From an uncultured Cryomorphaceae bacterium (GTDB lineage: Bacteria > Bacteroidota > Bacteroidia > Flavobacteriales > Schleiferiaceae): 6,590 nt of DNA. Positions 1-5,467 of this stretch are shown piece by piece. The stretch is from contig CALCFH010000012.1 of the NCBI GenBank assembly GCA_937900215.1, forward strand, positions 1-6,590. The letters run 5' to 3'. The notes under the pieces were generated by a model that was not told where the DNA came from, did no database searches, and saw nothing but the letters and a program-made list of their open reading frames with translations. Each line of letters opens with the position of its first letter. The first letter of the stretch is position 1. A program made the position numbers and the translations under genes.

Positions 1-11
1 ACACTAATATA

Positions 12-40
12 TACCTTTTAGTACAGTTCACCAAAAGGTA
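12..40. repeat. Short inverted repeat near the left edge
   Basis: Arms TACCTTTT (12-19) and AAAAGGTA (33-40) are perfectly complementary over 8 bp around a 13-nt loop. A second, mutually exclusive pairing exists: TTCACC (27-32) with GGTGAA (41-46). Neither stem is followed by a clear T-run on either strand. It may be a weak structure at the 3' end of a gene outside the window, or chance. The rest of bases 1-61 shows no coding signal. Confidence 0.3.
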
Positions 41-61
41 GGTGAAAATTTGTCATTTTCC

Positions 62-91
62 TTAAAAAGTAAGGCCCGCATAAGCGGGCCT
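62..91 (-). terminator. Intrinsic terminator after the T9SS cargo gene
   Basis: A perfect 8-bp GC-rich stem, AGGCCCGC (72-79) with GCGGGCCT (84-91), closes a 4-nt ATAA loop. Read on the minus strand the stem is followed by TACTTTTT, giving the U-run of an intrinsic terminator. It lies 26 nt beyond the stop codon of the minus-strand gene ending at 118. The plus-strand side has no T-run, so it should act only on minus-strand transcription. Confidence 0.85.
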
Positions 92-117
92 CACATACAC
101 TAAGCACAGTTTTTAAC

Positions 118-2949
118 TTACAGCTTGCTTACGCGCTCTGTAGAAATTCCGTTTTCTGAAATAACGTTGATTAAGTAAATTCCAGAAGAAAGAGCTTCCA
201 AATTGATCGAAGTAGATTTCTCTTCGTTCAATTCTACAAGCATCAACCTCTTGCCATTCATATCTGTTACTTCAACTGATTGCATAGCGCCTTCTGACTG
301 AATATTCACAATATTCTGTGTTGGATTAGGATAAATACTCAACCCAGCAATTGCACTAGAAGAATTTGCATCCCATTTAGCACCAGAACCATTGTAGAAT
401 ATACGATCAGTACAAGCATATTCAGTGTTGTATACACTTCCATTGTCGTTTACACGTGCAAAAGCAGTGAACTCATAGTTTGCCGATGGCAATCCACTTC
501 CCGTAAAATCAACAGTAGCTGTGGTGTTAGCCGAAAGCGCCGTGGTGGTCCAAGAAGCCCCAACATTTACCTGACGGTAAGCCATGCGATATCCAACCAA
601 AGTTACTCCTGAGCCTAAAGCTGCTGGAGTCCAAGTACCGGTAAAAGTTACAGCATTTGGTTTAGAAACACTGAATGCAGTAGGACTATTAGTTGTAGTT
701 AGACTAGAAACCGTAACAGAAGCTGAATCAGAACAACCTGCCTCATCCGTAGCCACTACTGTGTAAGTTTGGCCTTGCTGGCCATAAATGAAACGAGTAG
801 TTTCACCAGTGCTCCACATAAAGGTTTTGGATTTAAAACCGCCAGAAACAACCGCTTTCAATTGAGCTGAATCACCTGAACAGAAAGGAGCAACCAATTC
901 AATAGCTGAAACAGTCATAGGGCTGCAGTCAGAAATGAAAGCCTCTTCACAGCTGTAAGACCAAACACCCGCATTGCGAACGCCAATACGTACTCTTGTT
1001 TCTCCACCAAAAACTTTCGCTTGGAAGTTCTGAGAAGTAGCAGAAGCACTTGCCCACGTTTTAGGCGTAGACCAGTTCACATCCGATGGGCCTTTCAATT
1101 GTAGAGAGTACAACTGACCTGCAGGGGCACTAAAAGCAACCGTATAGGTTCTTGGGTTACCTAACTTCGAGATGCCAGAAATTACTGGTACTGGATCACA
1201 AGAAGATACATTGTTAAAACAAACCTCAGCAATATTAACATCGCTGTTAAATGTGGTAGAACGGTTTGAAATGCTCTCCCAAACTACAGCGCCTCCAGAC
1301 CATTTTCTAAACTTGTAAGAAACAGTTCCTTCCAATAGATTCAAGGTCGCTGAATAGGATCCATTGCCCATATCCACCATTGTTGCACCGGCTCCCGAAG
1401 GCCAGCCATTGAAATCGCCTGCGATATCTACTGAATCTACTCCGCATTCAGCATTCATATTCACATTGAATGTTACATCGTAGTAATTAATAGGAGCTGC
1501 ACCACAGTCAGAGCAAGATCCCCAACATACCGGGTTTAATGTAGAATCTCCAACTGGCATTAAGAAGCGATTGGTAAAACCACCTGAGGTTATAGTACAT
1601 GGATCGCCAGCTACTAAGTTCTCTTGATCATTCCAACCATCAACGGTGAATTTGTACTCGATACCAGAAGTTGGAACAACAACAGATAACTCATAAATTC
1701 CATCACCATTGCTATCTGACATAGGAGTACAAGTACCACACCAGCTATTGAAAGTACCATTCAAGTTTACTGAAGAGAAGATTCCAGTGTAGTTATTCAT
1801 GTTTACTTTGAAAGTAACGTTAACTGAACTGGGTATTCCAACACAATCTGTACACTGATTCCAGCATACTTCATTCAATACCGTATCCCCTAATAGCTCA
1901 GCAAAACGATTGGTGAAACCAGAAGTGGTCTTTGTACATGAAGATCCTGGACTAAGCGCCTCTTGACCTGTCCATCCATCTAAAGTGAACTTGTATTCAA
2001 TTGAGTCAGTTGAAAGAGGAATAGAAACCGACCAAACATCGTTGCCCATGTCTGTCATTGGGTTACACGTACCACACCATCCGTTGAAGCTACCATTCAA
2101 GAAAACCCCTGAATAGGTAGTGCTACTGTAGTCTGCCATATCTACGGTAAAGGTTACCATTTTAGATACAGGAGCTGCGGCACAGGTAACACAAGAGTTC
2201 CAACATACGGCTGGAAGTGTATCTGCACCAGCGATAGTGTATATACGATTGGTATAACCACCGCCTGACACTGAACAGCTTGTTCCAGGAATCAGGTTCT
2301 CTTGATCTGTCCAACCATCTACAGTGAACTTGTATTCAATAATACCAGGTAAAAGTGGAAGGGTAACATCATAAATGCCATCATTATCTGCATCTGTCAT
2401 GGGGTTGCAACCTCCGCACCATCCGTTGAATGTACCGTTTACGTTAACGGTAGTATAAGATCCTGCATAATTGTTCATGTCAACTTGAAAAGTAACATTC
2501 ACAGGTGTTGGAGGAGGAGGTGGTGGTGGTGGATTGAACGAAGCACAAGTATCCGCAAAATTCAGCGTAATATCTGTTTGGTTCAACATCCAGTTGCCTA
2601 GAAAAGAAGCCTTGCTCCACATAATGTTGAGATCAACTGTTGCAGGAGGTGTAGCCCAAGTAAGGGTACGGCTGATTTTACCAGGAATCGATGTGTTCTC
2701 ATTGGAAATGGTTGCGCCACTGCCATTGAGCACCAACAAAAGGTCTACTGCGTCTGCATCAGCAGATTCAATTTGAACCGTCATAGAAGTGGCGTCCACA
2801 TTCGCAATACTCAAATATATCTGGGAAGGAATCTCCGCAGGTATATTGAAGTGGGTTGTAGCCGTAGCACAGTAAGGCGAAGCCGATTGGGCGTTTAGTC
2901 CCAAAGAGGCAAAGCCCAATAGGGCTAAAGCATAGATTTTCTTGATCAT
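118..2949 (-). CDS. Secreted multidomain T9SS cargo protein with four CBM48/AMPK-beta-like E-set repeats
   Basis: A 943-aa exported protein with no catalytic domain that I can recognise. Residues 1-20 (MIKKIYALALLGFASLGLNA) are a signal peptide with likely cleavage at LNA|QS. Residues 21-139 form a beta-rich N-terminal domain of unknown function. A run of eight prolines (140-147) leads to four tandem repeats (150-263, 264-375, 376-490, 491-586) resembling glycogen-binding E-set modules: NGTFNGW, then a G-x-EYKF-x-V-D-G-W strand. Residues 587-677 are an unassigned beta region. Residues 678-749 resemble the SprB/PKD-like repeats of surface proteins (CSGDSAQLKAVVSGG and a WSTGETT segment). Residues 755-853 are fibronectin III-like. 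Residues 866-943 are a T9SS type A sorting domain (LSIYPNPTQNIVNIQ, then DMNGK and SSGIYLINV), cut off at the cell surface in known cargo. The frame extends upstream to an ATG at 2994, but that codon lies inside the -7 promoter box and would bury the signal peptide, so I chose 2949. A surface or secreted glycan-binding or adhesive role is inferred, not shown. Confidence 0.9.
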   Translation of the reverse strand: MIKKIYALALLGFASLGLNAQSASPYCATATTHFNIPAEIPSQIYLSIANVDATSMTVQIESADADAVDLLLVLNGSGATISNENTSIPGKISRTLTWATPPATVDLNIMWSKASFLGNWMLNQTDITLNFADTCASFNPPPPPPPPTPVNVTFQVDMNNYAGSYTTVNVNGTFNGWCGGCNPMTDADNDGIYDVTLPLLPGIIEYKFTVDGWTDQENLIPGTSCSVSGGGYTNRIYTIAGADTLPAVCWNSCVTCAAAPVSKMVTFTVDMADYSSTTYSGVFLNGSFNGWCGTCNPMTDMGNDVWSVSIPLSTDSIEYKFTLDGWTGQEALSPGSSCTKTTSGFTNRFAELLGDTVLNEVCWNQCTDCVGIPSSVNVTFKVNMNNYTGIFSSVNLNGTFNSWCGTCTPMSDSNGDGIYELSVVVPTSGIEYKFTVDGWNDQENLVAGDPCTITSGGFTNRFLMPVGDSTLNPVCWGSCSDCGAAPINYYDVTFNVNMNAECGVDSVDIAGDFNGWPSGAGATMVDMGNGSYSATLNLLEGTVSYKFRKWSGGAVVWESISNRSTTFNSDVNIAEVCFNNVSSCDPVPVISGISKLGNPRTYTVAFSAPAGQLYSLQLKGPSDVNWSTPKTWASASATSQNFQAKVFGGETRVRIGVRNAGVWSYSCEEAFISDCSPMTVSAIELVAPFCSGDSAQLKAVVSGGFKSKTFMWSTGETTRFIYGQQGQTYTVVATDEAGCSDSASVTVSSLTTTNSPTAFSVSKPNAVTFTGTWTPAALGSGVTLVGYRMAYRQVNVGASWTTTALSANTTATVDFTGSGLPSANYEFTAFARVNDNGSVYNTEYACTDRIFYNGSGAKWDANSSSAIAGLSIYPNPTQNIVNIQSEGAMQSVEVTDMNGKRLMLVELNEEKSTSINLEALSSGIYLINVISENGISTERVSKL
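1192..2502 (-). repeat. Four tandem E-set/glycogen-binding-like domain repeats within the T9SS gene
   Basis: The units are 2161-2502, 1825-2160, 1480-1824 and a divergent, shorter fourth at 1192-1479. The first three share V-T-F-x-V-x-M, NG[TS]FN[GS]WCGxC, PM[TS]D, IEYKFT[VL]DGW, a single Cys, then TNR and VCWxxCxxC, giving six cysteines in the same places. Units 1 and 3 look closer to each other than to unit 2. The fourth keeps VTFNVNM, GDFNGW and SYKF but lacks the WCGxC and CWxxCxxC cysteines. Acidic loops (DADNDG in unit 1, DSNGDG in unit 3) could bind calcium. Known AMPK-beta/CBM48 modules bind glucan with tryptophans in FNNW and DGQW, and both positions are Trp here in units 1-3. Confidence 0.85.
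2509..2532 (-). repeat. In-frame triplet repeat encoding a poly-proline linker
   Basis: Eight consecutive CCA/CCT proline codons (seen as AGG/TGG triplets on the plus strand) encode P140-P147, followed by T-P. They separate the N-terminal domain from the first E-set repeat, as a stiff extracellular linker. The simple triplet repeat could change in length by slippage without breaking the frame. Confidence 0.85.
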
Positions 2950-2987
2950 AAGCTTAGGTTTTAAGTTGGATTTAACTATTATATCTT

Positions 2988-2995
2988 CAAACATA
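2988..2995 (-). promoter_or_regulatory. Bacteroidota-type -7 promoter box for the T9SS gene
   Basis: The minus strand reads TATGTTTG, an exact match to the Bacteroidota -7 consensus TAnnTTTG. It would place the transcription start near 2981 and give a leader of about 32 nt before the ATG at 2949. A TTTG -33 box at the usual distance is not evident; that interval is filled by the AT palindrome at 3001-3028. The box contains the upstream in-frame ATG (2994-2992), which argues against that codon being the start. Confidence 0.5.
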
Positions 2996-3000
2996 AAGTA

Positions 3001-3028
3001 TTTTTTACTATAAGTATATAGTAAAAAA
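3001..3028. repeat. Perfect 12-bp-arm palindrome in the intergenic region
   Basis: TTTTTTACTATA (3001-3012) and TATAGTAAAAAA (3017-3028) are exact inverted repeats around AGTA. The arms start with T and end with A, so on neither strand is the stem followed by a T-run. It is therefore not a standard intrinsic terminator in itself. It sits just upstream of the -7 box of the T9SS gene, where an operator or a bent AT-rich upstream element would act. Its right arm also supplies the U-run of the terminator-like hairpin at 3033-3052. Confidence 0.6.
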
Positions 3029-3052
3029 GAAAATAAGCTGAAATTAACTTAT
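3023..3052 (-). terminator. Weak AU-rich terminator-like hairpin after the kynurenine operon
   Basis: On the minus strand ATAAGTT (3052-3046) pairs with AGCTTAT (3039-3033) through seven pairs including one G-U, around a 6-nt loop. TTTCTTTTTT follows directly (to 3023). It lies about 34 nt after the stop of the ACMS decarboxylase gene. The stem is weak but the U-run is strong, so this is a plausible, possibly leaky, 3' end for the operon. Confidence 0.4.
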
Positions 3053-3086
3053 AAACCGCTGTAAATCAGAGAGAATAATTTACGTG

Positions 3087-4097
3087 CTAAATATTCAACC
3101 AGGCTTGGGCAGCTCCACCCAGCAGCATTGCCTTTGTTTCTTGATCGAATGAACTCGATCTAATGAGCTGACCAGGAGCCAATTCCCCTAAAGGAAAGGG
3201 ATAGTCTGTTCCTAGAGCTACTTTAGAAGCCCCGAAGAGTTTCACGACGTATTCGAGCATAGATGGATCGTGAACTAAACTATCAATCCAAAATTTTCCA
3301 ATATAACTGGAGGGTGGAAAAGGATTGTCTACCGCACATAAATCGGGTCGAACATCATAGCCGTGTTGGATTCTTCCTAGGGTTGCTGGAAAAGATCCAC
3401 CCCCATGCGCTATAGCCACTCGCAGCTTCGGTAGGCGCTCAAAAACGCCTCCAAAAATCAACGAGCAGAGTGCAAGAGAACTTTCTGCTGGCATTCCAAC
3501 CAACCAAGGAAGCCAATATTTATTCATCTTATCCTTTCCCATCATATCCCAAGGATGCACAAATACTGACATGCTTAGTTTTTCACACTCTGCAAAAACA
3601 TCGAATAATGGGGGTGCGTCTAAATTCCAATCGTTTACATGCGTTCCAATTTGAATGCCTTTTAGTCCAATTGAATGGCATCGCTGTAATTCTTGAATGG
3701 CCAATTCAGGATCTTGTAAGGGAAGTGTACCTAAACCAATAAAACGGGTTGGATATCTATGTACAATTCCCGCTATGTGATCGTTCAAAAAAACAGCTAC
3801 TTCAAGAGCGTGATTTGGCTGGGCCCAATACGAAAACATTACGGGTACAGTAGACAAGACTTGCATATCTACATGGTGTTGCCCTAATTCACGAAGCCTT
3901 GTTTCAGGATCCCAACAATTGTCTTCGATCTCTCTGAAGAACTTATCATCCATCATCATTCTTGCTCTACACGGCTTGTGATGCTCTAAATGAATGAAGC
4001 CTCCATAACCAAATTTCTGCCGATACCCGGGTATATGTTCCGGAAGAATATGGGTATGTATATCTATTGTAAGTGGATGGGAACTAGAAGAACACAT
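3087..4097 (-). CDS. ACMSD: 2-Amino-3-carboxymuconate-6-semialdehyde decarboxylase (ACMSD, amidohydrolase family)
   Basis: A 336-aa cytosolic zinc enzyme of the amidohydrolase-2 family, the usual length for ACMSD. It decarboxylates ACMS to 2-aminomuconate 6-semialdehyde and so keeps ACMS from cyclising to quinolinate. Metal-site residues are visible: H14 and H16 in DIHTHILP, H181 in FVHPWDM, H231 in IAHGGGSFP and D298 in LGTDYPFPLGE. R55 (in FFREIEDNCWD) and R242 fall where the Pseudomonas enzyme has its two substrate-carboxylate arginines, one of them donated by the partner subunit; this is aligned by eye. The FREIEDNCWDP and GTDYPFPLGE segments favour ACMSD over other family decarboxylases. 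It lies 7 nt after the dioxygenase gene that makes its substrate, so the two are almost certainly co-transcribed. No truncation or missing key residue is seen. Confidence 0.93.
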   Translation of the reverse strand: MCSSSSHPLTIDIHTHILPEHIPGYRQKFGYGGFIHLEHHKPCRARMMMDDKFFREIEDNCWDPETRLRELGQHHVDMQVLSTVPVMFSYWAQPNHALEVAVFLNDHIAGIVHRYPTRFIGLGTLPLQDPELAIQELQRCHSIGLKGIQIGTHVNDWNLDAPPLFDVFAECEKLSMSVFVHPWDMMGKDKMNKYWLPWLVGMPAESSLALCSLIFGGVFERLPKLRVAIAHGGGSFPATLGRIQHGYDVRPDLCAVDNPFPPSSYIGKFWIDSLVHDPSMLEYVVKLFGASKVALGTDYPFPLGELAPGQLIRSSSFDQETKAMLLGGAAQAWLNI

Positions 4098-4104
4098 ATA
4101 ATTT

Positions 4105-4626
4105 CTAAGTAAATCGGGTGTCTGTTTCCATTGTATGACTGCAATTCGAACAGGTTCTTAATGTTTCTGAGCTATAAAAATGTCTAAAACGCGGTAGAAA
4201 ATCATTCTCGATATTGCCCAATTGAAAATAGGTTTCGTACAAAGATTGATTGCATTCATCACAAAACCAAAGTAGTCCGTCTTGGTGTTCGGGCTTGCGC
4301 ACTCTTTCTATCACCAATCCAACACTTCCTTCTGAGCGAATAGGGCTATGCGGAATTCTGGGCGGCAAAAGGAACATCTCTCCGGCGCGAATTGGCACTT
4401 CAACAGACTTGCCATCCTCCTGAATCTTCACCACAATATCTCCTTCTAGTTGCAGAAACAGTTCTTCTGTTTCATTGTAATGATAGTCCTTACGAGCATT
4501 AGGCCCTCCTACAATCATAACAATATAATCACTGCCCTCCGGGTACAAATTCTTATTGTTTACAGGGGGTTTAAGTAGATCTCTATTTTCTTCTATCCAC
4601 TTAAATAAATTGAACGGCGCTTTCAT
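4105..4626 (-). CDS. nbaC: 3-Hydroxyanthranilate 3,4-dioxygenase
   Basis: A 173-aa cupin-fold, non-haem Fe(II) dioxygenase that opens the ring of 3-hydroxyanthranilate with O2 to give ACMS. By comparison with the Cupriavidus enzyme the iron ligands are H49, E55 and H93, and substrate residues are R45, R97 and E107 (in ARKDYHYNETEELFLQ, PPRIPHSPIR and GLVIERVR). The C-terminal rubredoxin-like iron site of bacterial forms is intact: C122 and C125 (WFCDEC) with C159 and C162 (TCSNC). Length and N-terminus (FNLFKWIEENRDLLKPPV) are typical, which supports the ATG at 4626. It is the first gene of a two-gene operon with ACMSD, and is divergent from an SDR gene. Enzymes that supply 3-hydroxyanthranilate (kynurenine monooxygenase, kynureninase) are not in the window. 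Confidence 0.96.
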   Translation of the reverse strand: MKAPFNLFKWIEENRDLLKPPVNNKNLYPEGSDYIVMIVGGPNARKDYHYNETEELFLQLEGDIVVKIQEDGKSVEVPIRAGEMFLLPPRIPHSPIRSEGSVGLVIERVRKPEHQDGLLWFCDECNQSLYETYFQLGNIENDFLPRFRHFYSSETLRTCSNCSHTMETDTRFT

Positions 4627-4675
4627 CTGAAACAGTTTTTCGCAATTTAATACAATCGTGTGCTATATTCATCGC
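4627..4675. promoter_or_regulatory. 49-bp divergent intergenic region between the dioxygenase and SDR genes
   Basis: Start codons of opposite genes lie 49 bp apart, so promoters for both must lie here or reach into the coding sequences. The stretch is AT-rich (TTTTTCGCAATTTAATACAA). I see no exact TAnnTTTG box. TAAATTG on the minus strand and TATATTCA on the plus strand are only partial matches, and the latter is too close to the SDR start for a normal leader. Shared control of the two units is a plausible inference from the spacing; no clear operator palindrome is visible. Confidence 0.4.
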
Positions 4676-5467
4676 ATGGAATTAGACTTATCTGGAAAAA
4701 CTGCTCTGGTATGCGGAAGCACTCAGGGAATTGGAAAAGCCGCGGCGCACGAACTGGCTTTGCTTGGGGCGAAAGTCTGCCTTTTGGCCCGAAATGAGGA
4801 AAAATTAAAAGTTGTTTGCGCATCGCTTCCAAAAGCGCACGGACAAAAGCACTTTTATGCCGTGGCCGATTTCAGCAATAACAAAAGTGTTTTGGAAGCA
4901 GCCCAACGTATTGCCAACAACTCCAATACACCTATTCATATACTCATTAACAATACAGGCGGCCCTCCTCCAGGTCTTGCGCATTTAGCCGGATTGGATG
5001 AATACCTCACTGCTTTTCAAAATCATTTGGTAAATAACCAAATACTGGTTCAAGCCTTCATAGAAGGAATGAAAGCCGCCTCTTATGGAAGAATCATTAA
5101 TGTAATATCTACCTCTGTAAAGGCTCCATTAAAAGGATTAGGTGTTTCCAATACCATACGCGGGGCGGTTGCAAACTGGAGCAAAACACTCTCTATGGAG
5201 TTAGCTGAGTACGGAATAACGGTGAATAATGTTCTTCCTGGAGCAACCGAAACCGAACGTCTGGAGCAAATCTTCCAAAATAAATCGATGAAAATGGGAG
5301 TCTCTGCGGAGGAAGTGAAAATGGAAATGTTGGCCGAAATTCCTGCCAATCGATTTGCTAAACCTTCTGAAATAGGACAAGCCATTGCTTTTTTAGCCTC
5401 CCCCGCTGCTTCTTATATTAACGGAATCAATCTGCCCGTTGATGGAGGTAGAACGCCAACTCTATAA
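4676..5467 (+). CDS. SDR-family oxidoreductase, atypical (SxxxR) subfamily, beside kynurenine genes
   Basis: A 263-aa Rossmann-fold protein of the short-chain dehydrogenase/reductase family, annotated in many genomes as FabG-like. The nucleotide-binding loop is CGSTQGIG (13-20). NNTGGPPPG (92-100) replaces the classical NNAG. ISTS (144-147) supplies the candidate catalytic Ser, and NNVLPGATETERL (184-196) and YINGINLPVDGG (247-258) follow the family pattern. Where YxxxK is expected the protein has S158-N-T-I-R162, so both the catalytic Tyr and Lys are replaced. From memory a recognisable SDR subfamily shares this NNTGGPPPG plus SN-x-[IL]-R combination, so it is unlikely to be decay. I chose the ATG at 4676; an in-frame GTG at 4658 adds six unconserved residues. 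Divergent pairing with the dioxygenase/ACMSD operon suggests a part in aromatic or kynurenine catabolism, but substrate and activity are unknown. The 3' end overlaps the convergent PAP2-like gene by 6 bp. Confidence 0.88.
   Translation: MELDLSGKTALVCGSTQGIGKAAAHELALLGAKVCLLARNEEKLKVVCASLPKAHGQKHFYAVADFSNNKSVLEAAQRIANNSNTPIHILINNTGGPPPGLAHLAGLDEYLTAFQNHLVNNQILVQAFIEGMKAASYGRIINVISTSVKAPLKGLGVSNTIRGAVANWSKTLSMELAEYGITVNNVLPGATETERLEQIFQNKSMKMGVSAEEVKMEMLAEIPANRFAKPSEIGQAIAFLASPAASYINGINLPVDGGRTPTL

Noticed and set aside
2404..2430. WCGxC in the repeats as a thioredoxin-type redox motif
   Set aside because: The surrounding fold is an E-set beta sandwich, the motif directly follows the FNGW strand, and the other cysteines recur in step. 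Structural disulfides are more likely than a redox site.
2534..2776. Plus-strand open frame of 80 codons
   Set aside because: Antisense to the T9SS gene, low-complexity translation, no family motif. A shadow of the real frame. The open frame at 584-766 is rejected for the same reason.
2950..2994. Upstream ATG at 2994 as the start of the T9SS cargo gene
   Set aside because: It adds 15 charged residues ahead of a textbook signal peptide, and the ATG lies within the TATGTTTG -7 promoter box.
3001..3028. Palindrome as an intrinsic terminator
   Set aside because: The arms read T-run to A-run on both strands, so the hairpin would be followed by non-U sequence in either direction.
3470..3742. Plus-strand open frame of 90 codons
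   Set aside because: Antisense to the well-supported ACMSD gene, with no recognisable domain or signal.
4664..4671. TATATTCA as a -7 box for the SDR gene
   Set aside because: It matches TAnnTTTG imperfectly and ends only 4 bp before the ATG, leaving no room for a leader.
4658..4675. GTG at 4658 as the start of the SDR gene
   Set aside because: The extra six residues match no family pattern. ATG at 4676 begins a standard N-terminus (MELDLSGKTALVCG).
4647..4832. Minus-strand open frame of 61 codons overlapping the SDR start
   Set aside because: Antisense to the SDR nucleotide-binding region and spans the divergent promoter gap. No supporting motif.
5083..5385. Minus-strand open frame of 100 codons
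   Set aside because: Antisense to the SDR core, whose motifs are clearly those of the plus frame.
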